Assembly (NCBI GenBank): GCA_033064195.1
Contig: JARBJD010000070.1
Location: forward strand, 225,117 to 289,116
Direction: 5' to 3'
Length of the DNA: 64,000 nt
DNA from: Blattamonas nauphoetae
Taxonomy: Eukaryota > Preaxostyla > Oxymonadida
Below are positions 31,401 through 42,064 of the stretch, piece after piece. Positions within the stretch are counted from its first letter, which is position 1; each line of letters begins with the position of its first letter. Position numbers and translations under genes: made by a program. The notes below the pieces were generated by a model. That model was not told the origin of the DNA, did no database searches, and worked only from the letters and a program-made list of their open reading frames with translations.

Positions 31401-33355
31401 TTGAATGTGAAGCCGGCAGCTGATACAGATTCCCTGTAGAGGCTTCGATTCGATCGACTCCTTCGATTATTTGAGTTGGGCGAGGTGAGGATGTGTTCCG
31501 ATTGCGAGGACTGACGGTAGAGATCGCTTGTTTGCGGCACTTCTATTCGTTGAGGTAATTCGAATCCATTCGTGTGCGTGATGAGCTCAACGATGGGAAA
31601 CACGGCGAGGAAGGATAAGTGCAACTTCGCCTTTGCCATGGTCAGGGATCTGAGTAGGTCTGTAGATTACTGCATAAGGTGTGATCATGGATCAGACCTC
31701 ACGAAACTGAGGGTCTGATCCGTTTCCTAATTAGGAGTATCGATTTTCCTCATTTTCCATTTTCTCACTTCATTTTCTTCATCGGATCGGTTCAACTCAA
31801 GCAATAAACTATAAATGATGACCAGATAGCCTCTCAAATGGTCGATTAGACTCATTTCACAGTTTGTTTCGAAAGAAAACTCTCTATTTGTGAAACACTG
31901 TGTAAACAAAAAAAATTAGGTCTGATCAACGGAGGTCTGATCGATCAGATCCGTCTCAGGTCCCTGGCCATGGTAGTTCTCTTCCTCATCTCCCTTCCCC
32001 TGAACTGTTCACAGTGCCGAATGGGAGAAATTATCCTCCATCTCGGTCCGTATAGATTTGGATCATATGTCTTTCGGAGTGATGATGATTGAGACGTGTA
32101 GATGGATTTGTGTTTGACTGCTTTGACGAGTCGACTGTGATAAATGAGTAGTTGGAACCGGTCCGAGGAATGCCCTTCACGGGATGGCTACGGAGGACTG
32201 AATATTGGAATGTTCAATCGAAGGATCTTGTTATCTGACAAGATAAGGCAACGATGACGTATTCAGAGAGGATCTGATGTTGATCAGCCTCGGACGCATA
32301 GAGACAGAAATATCGGATGTAAACTATCTCACAGATCATGAAGTTGATTCTGGCGAACAAATGACGGGATTGAGGATCGTTTTGTCCTACTATATTGGAA
32401 TTTGCCAAGACCTGGCATAGGAAATGTGTCTTTGTGTCCTGCTATGAACAGGGGTAACAGGCGATGGAATAAATGCTGAAAAGTTGATGGTTTGAGCGGG
32501 TAGTCGAGAGGATTCCTTAATGACTCCAAGAACAGCGTTGGTTCCTGGTTGAACCAGTCGTAACTGTTGGTCGAGCGAAGGCGAGATATATCGACACAAC
32601 TTTCGCCGAGAGGATATATTTTATCTGCCCTTCATTTCGGTGGTGCAGTTCTTGATTGAATAAGCGAGCCATTTGTCCAGGTTCTCCACTGGGATTGTCT
32701 AAAATCAGAATGGCATAGTGGCGCCGTCTGGCGCGGAGTAGAACACGATTCATATGACGATGTCACCTGTAATGCGTTTTCCCACGATGGTACAGGATAG
32801 TATTATGGTCCTACTTCCGTATTGATTGCTCTGCCGCTTTGGAAGGTGGTGTCTCGATCCTCCCTATTGTGATGGTATTCCGAAAACTGTTGAACATGTT
32901 TTCTTGGTTGTTCGTCCATTCTTATTTTCTCCTATTTCACCGCGCTTTAGTCATCTTTGATCCTAAAAAACGTTGATGTGTCGGAATCCTTCCGTCCAGT
33001 GTGTGGTCTTAATGACGATGACGGTGACAACATATTTGATAGGACAAATCGTCCTGTTTCGTCTAGTGTCGGTAGAGAAAATAGTTGTCTCGACTTCACT
33101 TAGAATTCTGCTGTTTCCGTCACGATTCAATCGTGAGTGAACGAATGAAGGAGAGGACAAAGTAATTAAGGAGGTGACTCTCCAGAGTCACCTGACGCAG
33201 ATGTGGAGAACCGTTGGCTCGATTTGTTTAATAATGCATTTGGATAACGAATTTGATCAGGCCTACCCCATAATTAATATTATTATTTGATCACACCAAT
33301 CTCGTCATGAGAGGAGCAGCTGGTTTCGTAATGAACCTACTGGAAGGGCGGTTCA
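28470..33355. mobile_element. 4,886-bp insertion with imperfect inverted ends and ACT target duplication
   Basis: It is flanked by ACT at 28,467-28,469 and 33,356-33,358. Removing the element and one ACT joins GTYT to LYSVLHEE in frame, matching TETLYDRLH in the related kinases at 43.4 and 61.4 kb. The ends share an inverted repeat of about 60 bp (for example CATGACGAGATTGGTGTGAT and ATGGGGTAGGCC). The right end has about 24 bp more at its tip. Inside I find no convincing transposase; a minus-strand stretch near 32,650-32,720 reads ILILDNPS, faintly like a transposase DDE motif. Superfamily unknown. Confidence 0.75.
28800..28895. repeat. Back-to-back copy of both element ends inside the 4.9-kb element
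   Basis: GAGAGGAGCACTGGTTTCTG then GTAAAGAACCGCCCTTCC and GTAGGTTCATTACGAAACC correspond to the left tip (inverted) abutting the right tip (inverted), with about one base between. It looks like a tandem or circle-junction arrangement of element termini and independently supports the terminus positions. Confidence 0.65.
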
Positions 33356-34129
33356 ACTCTCTATTCGGTGCTGCACGAAGAGAAGAGAGATCTTGTGAGG
33401 CGAGCAGTCGAGCTGCAGGTGGTGAATGGACTGAAAGCGGTTCTCGCCAATCGGCAAGCGAGTGATGTTGTGACTCGACTGTCGTCTCACTGGATTATTG
33501 TTGACACAGCTGGAAATGTGCAACTGAAGCTTCAAATGAAGTCGACTGAAGCAGAACTGGAAGCAGCTCAGACGAAACAACGTACCATGTTGATAGACAA
33601 ATCGACTCTCCAGAACCGACCAAAGGATCTGGAACAGGCTGGAATGGATGGACTGCGATGGAGAGCGCCTGAAGTTGTGGCTGGTGGAGGAAGTGCTGTG
33701 GACGGGCACAAAGCGTCAGTTTTTAGTCTTGGCCTCGTCTTGTGGGAAATTGAGACTGGTCTTGTTCCATTTGGAGAACTGGATGCTGTGAATGCTCAGC
33801 GACAATCAGCAACTGGAGTGGGACCAAAAATGGACTCTCTGAAGGACCCGGAGTTTGTTTCGCTGATCCTTCAGTGCGTGCCGGCGAATCCGGAGCAACG
33901 CCCTTCACTTTCTGAAATTGGAGAGTTCCTCTCTTCTCACCCGGTTGGCCTGTTAAGCTGTGTCCAGTCGAGGTGGCAATGTCCAGTCCAATGTCCAGTC
34001 TCCTATTTAGGAGCCGAGGGAGTTCAGAAAACCGGGCAATGGGTGAAATCCAAGTCATTGCAACAAAATGACTCGAAACGACAAGGGAAGGTGTTCTGTG
34101 GGCAGATTAGAGATATGTCAGCAGATTGA

Positions 34130-34831
34130 GGTCAATTGTGTCCGGAGAACTGAATTATCGGATGGAAATGGGATGATCATTCCAAACCACATCCTTTTCT
34201 CCTCGAATTATCAATTCTACAAACATATTCTTGCAGCAATGATCTCAAAGATGGAATAATTGATATGGCGAGGGTGGATATCAGAACCTGGCTGGTAAAA
34301 TGACACAAGGCAAAACAGTGTGATTAGTGACGAATTAAGTGAAAAGAAGACAAAAGATACGGCAGCCGACCTTCAGCTTGTTGTGATTCTTCTGAATTTC
34401 CTTCGACGATTGGCTCAGTCTATTTTAGGGCTGGTTGAGATCTTACAAACATCAACAGCGCGTCTATGTTCGTTCTTCCTCGCATCCCCTTCCTTGTTTG
34501 CTTTTCATTCACCGTCACTCCCTGTTCAGATCGAAGCGAGCGTCCAAGAATCTTTGATTCCCCTCCTTTCCGATTTTCGCAAGTGTGATCATCAAGGCCA
34601 TGTACAAGTAGAAATACGCCGAGTTCGAAGAGACCAGAACACAAATTCAGTCCAGGGTGTCTGTGTATGACCAAAAAAGAGTAGGTGAGACCGTTAACAA
34701 GTGTGATCATGATTTAGAGGAAGGTCTTGAGGAAAGCGATTGTGAAGAATACCCGGTTGAAGAAGCTGTGTTCAACGACGTTGACTTCGTTGGAGCATTG
34801 TCGTGTGGGGGGAAATGTTGAATTCTGGAGG
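34130..34831. other. No gene seen
   Basis: AT-leaning sequence after the kinase remnant. A short TCCTATTTAGGAGCC string at 34,000-34,016 resembles one inside the foldback element at 48.8-50 kb, but the match is too short to call a shared element. Confidence 0.4.
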
Positions 34832-35290
34832 TTAAGGAGAAAGATTTTGAAGAACGGAGATATCTCTTGAGAGGACAATGAAGATGAGATGAAATTTCTG
34901 GGAATTCATTCTGACAAACCTTGTATCGATGATAAATTCTTCTCTTCCATTGTTTTCGCAAAGTATTTCATTGTCCTGAACTTTCGGTTCTTCTTTCTTC
35001 TCGACTTGTTTTGTTGATTCCTTATTTTCTTCACCGATTGATTCGGCCATCGTTTGATCAGTTAGAGTTACAACAAGTGCAACAGTGTGTTCTTGTTCAA
35101 TCTTGTTCTGGCTGGGTTCTGGAGACTTCACTTCCTTTGGAATCACAACTGTCTTCGAATCTTTCTTCTCATCATCTGATTCCATATTCCTAGCTACCAT
35201 CTCCTCTGATTCTTGCCTCTTCGCCTCGGCCTGTTTCGCGATCTGCTCAAATCTCCCCTTAACTCCCGATCTATATGTCGAATGTGAAGA
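34832..35290 (-). CDS. Possible exon of a charged, disordered protein
   Basis: A minus-strand frame open from about 35,318 to 34,832 reads GVKGRFEQIAKQAEAKRQ, then a Glu/Lys/Ser-rich segment. The first part has the look of the RFE...A..E helix seen before the acidic tail in cortactin-like adaptors, which is a weak resemblance. There is no convincing ATG upstream of 35,200 (MVARNMES), so an upstream exon is likely if it is real. The C-terminal part after about 34,925 looks intronic (AAG then GTTTGTCAG). Confidence 0.3.
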   Translation of the reverse strand, partial: SSHSTYRSGVKGRFEQIAKQAEAKRQESEEMVARNMESDDEKKDSKTVVIPKEVKSPEPSQNKIEQEHTVALVVTLTDQTMAESIGEENKESTKQVEKKEEPKVQDNEILCENNGREEFIIDTRFVRMNSQKFHLIFIVLSRDISVLQNLSP

Positions 35291-36625
35291 TATGAATGAG
35301 GAGTGTCAAATACGATGAAAAAATGTCAAAAAAATGAATAAGCAAGAGATTCAAACCGATGGCAACAGATCTCCCATCCTAGGGCATATTGGGGAACAAT
35401 ATGCCCGTCGTCTTAGGTTCCCTTTGAAAATACTCAGAGTCCATTTTCTACCAATTCGATGACAGTTGTTCATTTCTTCTCAGAGGAGAAGAAGACTGAA
35501 ATTGCGGTTGTGCAGCTTTCTCGCATGTGGATGAATGAACACCATTTTCCTGCGAGAGATGGAGAGACAGAGTGAAGGAAGTGGCAATAAATTGAAAAAA
35601 AAGAGAGAAAACACAGTCAATGATGACTCAAACTGTTCTGAGTTTGGTCACATCTAGTGGCAGCAAAATGCAGAGATGAAGGCACTACCTCGCTCAAACA
35701 AAGTGATGAGGTCTAAGACTAATCAAAAAAGTGAGAGATGGGTGGTAATATCACACCAACATCGAAATGGAGAAGCAACTGTGACCCTTCATTGATGTTG
35801 ATTGGACGTCCAGGACTGGATGTCCAATCGGACAGTCCATTTTTGCCGACTCTTTGAAAACTTCAAAAACGGTATGCACTAATTGAGAAGACATCAGAAC
35901 AAAAGTATCAGCGAAATGTCCAATGACATCCAATGACGTCCAATGGTGGGTGGATCAAGCAACTCGTCACTAGAAGAAGAGTATCATCGGATTCTCACCA
36001 TTTCGCTGATTTTCAAGAGACTATTCTCATTTTCAAGTGAAAGGAAACAAATATATGGAATGAGAGTAAAATGAACAGGATCAAAATTGAATAGCCAATC
36101 GAAGTCAATTGTCCAGTCCAACGCTGGCACCGTCCAATCCAATTAACATGCCAATCACCCGGAAGAGTCGAACACTCTAACTCACAACGAAATGAAGGAT
36201 CAAGCTCAGTAGTCAACTTGTCATTGATCTCATCCTTCAAACGCTTTCAGTGTTATCTTCTGTTGCGATCTCCACATCAGATCGAACTCTCTATCAATCT
36301 TCGACACATGCCTCCCAACTATCTCTGCCTCCCTCGCCAATTTGTCGTTCTCTTCTGTCTCGATATCCGCAGGTTTTTCGATTACACTTCGAAGAACAAC
36401 CTCACATTCATAGTCGCGTGTGAAAACCGGACTTGTTGTTCAAACCGAACAAATGTGCTGGTCCATCAGAATGGCGACCCTTCACTTGTCTGGTGTCCTT
36501 CAGCTCATAAATTTCCCAATTTTGACGAATTCTGAGCGATCTGACCATAGGTTCGTCTTATCCTTTACAGTTCACTCCTATATTATGGAAACTCTCGTTG
36601 ATAACTTACAGTGTCATGAAGTGCA
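35291..36625. other. No gene seen; one perfect short hairpin at 35382-35406
   Basis: Positions 35,382-35,406 form a perfect 10-bp stem (GGGCATATTG with CAATATGCCC) and a 5-nt loop. Around 35,800-36,150 the strings GTCCAAT and GTCCAGTCC recur several times without forming a tandem array. No coding frame is convincing. Confidence 0.4.
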
Positions 36626-38375
36626 TTATTCGTAATCAAGCATCCATTTGGGAGCTGTGCGAGTCCGATGAGGCGGTTTGGTGGAGGTTTTTCGTTTTTG
36701 TGGCTGTATTGTGTCGATGGCCAGATCATCTTCACTGTCGTCGTGGATAAGTTCTCGCTTGACACAGACATGACTTGGAGGAAGGGTTGAGGCAGGTTCG
36801 TGTGGAAGCTCGAGTTGAGAATCAAGATCAGTGATTGGTTGATCGTGATCCGAACTGTCAATTTGGTCGACTTGTCCAAACGGAAACTGGAGACGCTTTC
36901 TGAGATTGATTTGAAAGATGTCAAGTTCTCGATCTGACTCATCGATTTCGGAAGAAATCGAGATCGAAGCAGCCGGTTCCACTTCCTCAGCTGTTTCATT
37001 CGTCGGCATTCGAAGGTATCGCCTCCATGCTTGCTGAAATGACTCTTCTGAAAGGATGTTGGAGCCGAGTGGGAAACCGCGTCTCCTCTCCTCGGTGTCA
37101 TTGCCTTCTCGGAGTTTGTTTGTGACGGTGGCCGGGTTCATGGGATAGATGCCTGTTGTCCGAAAAGATTCTTGCACAGCCTGAGCATTTACTAGGGCGT
37201 TCAGAGCAGCTGACTGGACAACCTTTAGCCAAGGGATCAGTTCTGTTGATTGTTTTGTCTTCGAGGGGATCGGTGGAAGTTTTTGGAGGTTGCGTTTGAA
37301 GATCGCATTTATCCCTTGATCGCATGGTTGTAGTATTGATGAACAGTTTGAAGGTAGACATATTGAGTCGACACCCTGGGTGGACAAGGACTTCCACAGA
37401 TCGGGCTGAACACGACTTGAATGCCCATCAAAGATTAGTAATGCCCGATCGTTTGGTCGATGAATTTCTTCTTTCTTCTATTAATGTCTTTGAGGGTATA
37501 GTTCAGCAGGATGTCTTCCAATATCTGTTTATTCATCCATCCCTTCGCAGAATTGTGTATTGTCAGTCGGGAAGGGAAATATTCAGAATAGTGCTGTTTG
37601 TCAATCTTGGCAGGTAAAATCAGATGTGAAGGCAGTGCTTCACCGTCAGCTGCGATGAAAAACAACATGGTGCAGCTGAATACCAAGGAAGGAGGAACTG
37701 TGTACGCTACAAGATCTGAACTGAATCCTACTTTCTTTTCATACACGTATTGCGTGCTTATAAGCGATGTCTCGTCAAAGTTAAACATGAGAGACGGCGA
37801 ATAGTGGTTTTCATCCACCAACTTTTGGAGATTGGCGAAAAACGGAGCGACGTGACTTTTTGTGAGACAATTCTGCCTTCGAAGTTCCATCAAAATTGGT
37901 TTGAAGGCCCTGAACTTGGGATGAGCGAGGACCCACCTTGAAACCCACGTCCGACTTGGATCTATGTGACATGTTTCGATGAAGACCGTCCTTCTGTCTT
38001 TAATCGCTCTTGCCTAGATTTTTGCATCAAAAAGAAAGGGGAAAATCACACCATCGCAGCAACATCCTTGAAAGTTGGAGTTAAGCCATTGGAAATCAAT
38101 TCGATCAGTTCACGTTCCAGGACATGCGATTCGTCCTCTTCAAGGTAGTTCCTCTTCCCGATTTTACCTCTAGGTTCGCCCCGTAAGAATGCAAGGAGAT
38201 GCCGTTGTTTGGAGGCTCTCGGGAGACCGTTGAGAAAGGGTAATTTGAACTGTGACAACTGAACAACTGTTCCGTCGAGAAGAACAACATGCGGAGATCG
38301 AGGAGATTGAGAGGACGGATCGGTGCTAATGAATGAATGAAGCTCAGACAACGTTCGAGGAAGGTGTGGGAACAT
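36626..38375 (-). pseudogene. Pogo/Tigger-like transposase gene, one frameshift, one short intron
   Basis: Minus strand. It starts MFPHLPRTL at 38375. An N-terminal helix-turn-helix-like part (LEEDESHVLERELIELI) is followed by an intron at 38,014-38,051. Downstream come TWVSRWVLAHPKF (DNA-binding end), the first catalytic motif FNFDETSL, a single-base frame change at about 37,435, the second motif LLIFDGHSSR, then LPSNCSSILQPCDQGINAIF, which ends the DDE-1-type core. The C-terminal 150 residues are acidic and then basic. This order is that of Tc1/mariner-IS630 pogo/Tigger enzymes. Only the frameshift prevents a full protein, so it may be recent or a base-call error. I could not find terminal inverted repeats around it. 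Confidence 0.8.
38014..38051 (-). other. 38-nt GT-AG intron in the pogo-like transposase
   Basis: On the minus strand it begins GTGTGATTTTCCCC and ends AAAAATCTAG. Splicing joins KDVAAM to ARAIKDRR and opens the frame into TWVSRWV. The same intron, 37 nt, lies at the same codon boundary in the fragment at 63.5 kb. Confidence 0.75.
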
Positions 38376-40097
38376 TTTATTTTGAAATTAATCCCATATT
38401 CCATGACTTTTATTCTCTCAAACAATCAGATGACTCAGAGACCGAAGATATGATGAATCATTCGAAGTGAAATCAGAAATGACAATGGTTCGGTTTTAAC
38501 AACATGTTCGGGTATTACACGGCACTATCAGAATCAGCAACAATCAACAACCGTCACCACGTTGTCTTGAGAGTGCTGCTCTCGCTTTGATGTGAGTTTT
38601 CTTCATTGCTTTCAAATGACATGAATTTGAGGATGAACGGGTCATACCCTCATTCTGATCGCGTTACCATCTTCATTCTCATCACATCTTCTTCATTCTT
38701 GTTGTTACACGTTCGTTTGTCATCTTGCATATCACATCATACGCTCACATGCTCCGCTTCAGCCTGCTTATGCCACTCTCCGATGCGAGGAGTGTGATTG
38801 GTTTTGGTGGAAGCTTTCTCACGTTTGGAGCAACATGTGAGATCAAAGAAACAATTTTGTGTCATTTTATGCATGGTCTTTTTTAGGAATTGTGGTTTCA
38901 CGGACAAATATGACTCGGTTCATCTAGAAATCCATTTCATTATCGAAATCTTGAATTCATACAGCAGTTTCTTGCCCAAATTGATCATTCTCCTTTTTCT
39001 ACTCGAGTTCGGAATTCTGATAATCAAACTTCTGATTTTGACACTATGAAAAAAGTAAATATTTGTTGTACAGAATTGAAATGTGCGATATGCCAAAAGG
39101 CTCCGTGATGGGTCGACGTTTGGGTCGCCGATTTAAACGAGCTCAAAAGATGGATATGATCATCAAAAATGGCTTCAAACGTGTCGCTGTGAATGTATTG
39201 TTGCATTATGCCCTTTATATGGATGTTCGGACCATGACTGTTGAAAAAAACATCAGATGGTTGATTCTTTGATTTTGCATCTCGGCTCAATATGGAACGA
39301 TATATCTTGTTCAACACTTTGTACTATGTGAAATCTGTTCTGGAAAGCATTTGGTGGTCCTGAATCTACTGAAAAATGAAGATGGTTTCTTGGAGCATGT
39401 TGGTGTGGTGAAGTCGATCAAATAATTTTTTAGACGAGTATTCTCATGATAAAACAAATAAACAGGACATGTACGAGACATCATTTTCATGAGAAGAAAA
39501 TCGTACGAGCCATTTCCGATATAAAATGATTATCATTTTGAAAAAGGAGAGACCTCCTGTTCTGTCAGTTCAAGGAAATGATATGCAAGATGGCTGGACA
39601 TGAATGTTTCTGTCTCCGTCTTGGAATATCACAGCTAACGAAAAGGTGATGTATCCGGTCAAGCGTGGGTAGCACGAAAATACTATGTGTACCGATTTTA
39701 TATGCATCAAGTGACAATGGAACTGGATGCATAACCACCGCATAAGAGGTTAAATATGAGTATGAAACAGGTCTCTGAGAGGTACGATCTTGCATAGTTT
39801 CTCAAGTGGGACGGAGACTTGGATCGAGATGATGAATCAAGCAGGCCAATTTCTATGATGAGACGATTCAGAAATACTTCAGATCATGATGCATTGTATG
39901 GTATCACTTGGCAAAACACTCCGATGAATCAAAGATTGTTCAGCATTCAATGAAGTGGATCAGAAGGATGAATGTGAGTCGAATGAACACTGTGATTTCG
40001 GAAGAATCGAGAAGATCGGCATTATGAAACCAGGATGACAGGTAGAATGCGATTGTAGGAGTCAAATGTGGAATGAAATGTGTGAGAGAGAATTGAA
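38376..40097. other. No gene seen
   Basis: Short overlapping frames near 39,024-39,317 on both strands have no family support. The stretch 38,376-38,500 belongs to the pogo-like element: its sequence recurs upstream of the fragment at 63.2 kb. Confidence 0.45.
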
Positions 40098-41852
40098 ATG
40101 TCAAAGAATGGGTCAGTTGATCCAACTGTGTTTCCATTCCGCTTGGAGGATTGTATGATGAATTGGACCAGTCCATCCACTGATAGTGAAGATGTCACCC
40201 TTGACACACCGTATCAGAGCGGCTCTAACACCAGCTCGTCAATTCGCTCATCACTCGTCACCCCAGCACAAACATTCACACCTCCCTCATCTCAGCAAAC
40301 CCCACAACCGGATATCAGTCTTTGTCAATCATCCCTTTCTACTCCGACGGTCTTCAGACAGCCGTTCACCCGCTCTCCATCACCACGTCATTTTCTGTCA
40401 GTCGACTCAACGACTGTCTTTGAACATTTTGAACGACCAAGCAACACCCACTTTGATTTCTCTCGCTCCACGTCACCTGACTTCCTCACAACACGGGTAA
40501 ATTCGTTCACCTCGTTCTCAACATTTAGTCAGTCTCCAGATCATCTCTTCGCGGGGTCTATATCACCACACTTCTCAACTGGGTCACCTTATCTCCCACT
40601 GTCCGATTATGAAGGGAAATCATTGGATTCCCTCATCTCGGAATCAGAAACACCATCGATTACCAACTTCGATACCAGAACGCCATTTTCGTTCTCGTCA
40701 TTCTTGGATCCAGCATCTGATCCATCAGAGATTGTGGAAAACTCAGAAAGTGCAATTGAAAGTCAAGCTGACTTTGGAGGGATGAATTCTGACACAAGCG
40801 TTATCAACGAACGAATCCGAAATCAACTTAACGCCAAAAATATCCAATCTCCGCCAATCAGCCTGATATCAAACATCACAACGCCAACACCAGATATGCA
40901 GACCGAAGCACAAAACATGCCGCGGAAGACAAAAATGCGATCGGCAAATCGACAAGTCAAAGAGCGAGAAAGGCAACGGCGACGTCGCAAATTCCGACGG
41001 ATGATGAAAGAAAAGCCTGTAAAGAAGAAAGATGGGTCGGGATCGCAAGGTGAATCTGACCAATCAGATGGAGACGATGAAGAGCACGCGTCAAACTGTT
41101 CGGCAGAACAACCCCAAAAATCAGAAATTTCCACTCCAACTCGGAAAGTTCAAGCACGTCAGAAAGTGAAATCGGATCGAAAGCCCGAAATTGATCCGGA
41201 ACAACGCGGAAACAGAGATGGACTCCTCCCACTCCCACCCAACCTCCCCCCTTCCCTCCTCACCAGCCCCTCCCGATTAGTGGTCACACCGCCCTCCAAG
41301 CCTGCCCCTTCGCTAACACAGCCGTCTCATAGTCCTCCCTCGATCTCTCTTGGCGGAAGTGGGTTGGGGACATTTCCATTCAAAGTCACTCCACCTCAAC
41401 ATGAGCAAGTCCCGTCTCAACCACGAACAAAGACAGGCAGTGGCTCAAGTGTGTGCAGTGATGGGAATCTTTCTTCTCAGGCTCATCGGAGTGTGTTGCC
41501 GTCGCAATCGCACAACTCTGGATCAGCCCTCCCTTCGTTCCAAGGATCCGCGAATCATTTCAGCTCATCTTCAACAACAACTCAGCCAATGCCGTCTTTA
41601 AGTGGATTTTCAGTCTCTTCAAAGCCATTCTACCCTCCAACCTTCCACCCAGGATACGCCCTCCCAGAAATGTCTTATTCTCCTTCATTACCCATGTTCC
41701 GTCCGTCAGCATATATTTCCCAGCCAATGACTTCATATTCACTTTCTTCCCCTTCTCCACCGCAGTTCTACCAGCAATTCTCACACCAACAAATGTCCCA
41801 CCAACAGACCTCATCACTCCCACTCTCTGACGGAAATTTTCCCTTCGTTTAG
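40098..41852 (+). CDS. Disordered Ser/Thr/Pro-rich protein with basic patch (584 aa)
   Basis: One of the few long intact frames outside the array: ATG at 40098, stop TAG at 41852. Residues 1-250 are Ser/Thr/Pro-rich. Around residue 280-320 lies a strongly basic stretch (QVKERERQRRRRKFRRMMKE) that would act as a nuclear localisation or nucleic-acid-binding region, followed by an acidic and Ser-rich segment, then a Pro/Ser/Gln/Tyr-rich tail rich in SYSPS and MSHQQ patterns. No folded domain is recognisable. A nuclear or RNA-associated regulator is a guess from composition only. It stands alone between a transposase pseudogene and the 3' end of the giant receptor gene on the opposite strand. The promoter-like motif of the array is absent. 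Confidence 0.7.
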   Translation: MSKNGSVDPTVFPFRLEDCMMNWTSPSTDSEDVTLDTPYQSGSNTSSSIRSSLVTPAQTFTPPSSQQTPQPDISLCQSSLSTPTVFRQPFTRSPSPRHFLSVDSTTVFEHFERPSNTHFDFSRSTSPDFLTTRVNSFTSFSTFSQSPDHLFAGSISPHFSTGSPYLPLSDYEGKSLDSLISESETPSITNFDTRTPFSFSSFLDPASDPSEIVENSESAIESQADFGGMNSDTSVINERIRNQLNAKNIQSPPISLISNITTPTPDMQTEAQNMPRKTKMRSANRQVKERERQRRRRKFRRMMKEKPVKKKDGSGSQGESDQSDGDDEEHASNCSAEQPQKSEISTPTRKVQARQKVKSDRKPEIDPEQRGNRDGLLPLPPNLPPSLLTSPSRLVVTPPSKPAPSLTQPSHSPPSISLGGSGLGTFPFKVTPPQHEQVPSQPRTKTGSGSSVCSDGNLSSQAHRSVLPSQSHNSGSALPSFQGSANHFSSSSTTTQPMPSLSGFSVSSKPFYPPTFHPGYALPEMSYSPSLPMFRPSAYISQPMTSYSLSSPSPPQFYQQFSHQQMSHQQTSSLPLSDGNFPFV

Positions 41853-42064
41853 TATTCTATTTCTTTCCTGGGCCTATTTTTTATTGTTTTTCATTTATTT
41901 GTGGGATGCAGTTGACTGTGACCCGTTCGAGCAAGCTCGAGCGTGTGTCTCTCCGTGTTCTACAGTTTTCGTTCTCTGACACTCTCAAACGTTTGTCCAA
42001 AATATTCTGTTTTGTTTCATTCTCTCTCCGATTGAAATAGCATGTTTGTTTCTGAAAAAAAAGG
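41853..42064. other. Short intergenic region between convergent genes
   Basis: Lies between the stop of the 584-residue gene and the start of the inverted duplication that includes the 3' region of the giant receptor gene. T-rich near 41,880; no gene. Confidence 0.5.

Larger units (their letters stand above)
25440..33955 (+). pseudogene. Receptor-like pseudokinase gene, broken by frameshifts and a 4.9-kb insertion
   Basis: Order: a beta-helix (pectin-lyase-like) ectodomain with many Cys and repeated short strands (about 25,440-27,253), a second ectodomain part in a shifted frame (about 27,256-28,040), a Pro/Glu-rich linker, a transmembrane helix LLSWLIPLGACLLLALLVAI at about 28,107-28,166 followed by RRRQKK, a cytoplasmic acidic segment, and a kinase-fold C-lobe (33,359-33,955) with RWRAPEVV and a VFSLGLVLWEIETG helix. 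The catalytic-loop and DFG motifs are not recognisable, so it is a pseudokinase. Frame changes near 27,250 (in GTGGGATGG) and 28,040 are single-base. There is no signal peptide: the N-terminus is cut at the array edge. Family identity is by recall of similar protist receptors. Confidence 0.7.

Noticed and set aside
32517-32753. DDE transposase remnant (ILILDNPSGEPG) in the 4.9-kb element
   Set aside because: Only one weak motif; the expected following LP...QP.D motif is absent. Kept as a hint, not annotated.
39024-39317. Overlapping short frames on both strands
   Set aside because: No conserved partner in the window and no domain; likely chance frames in AT-rich DNA.
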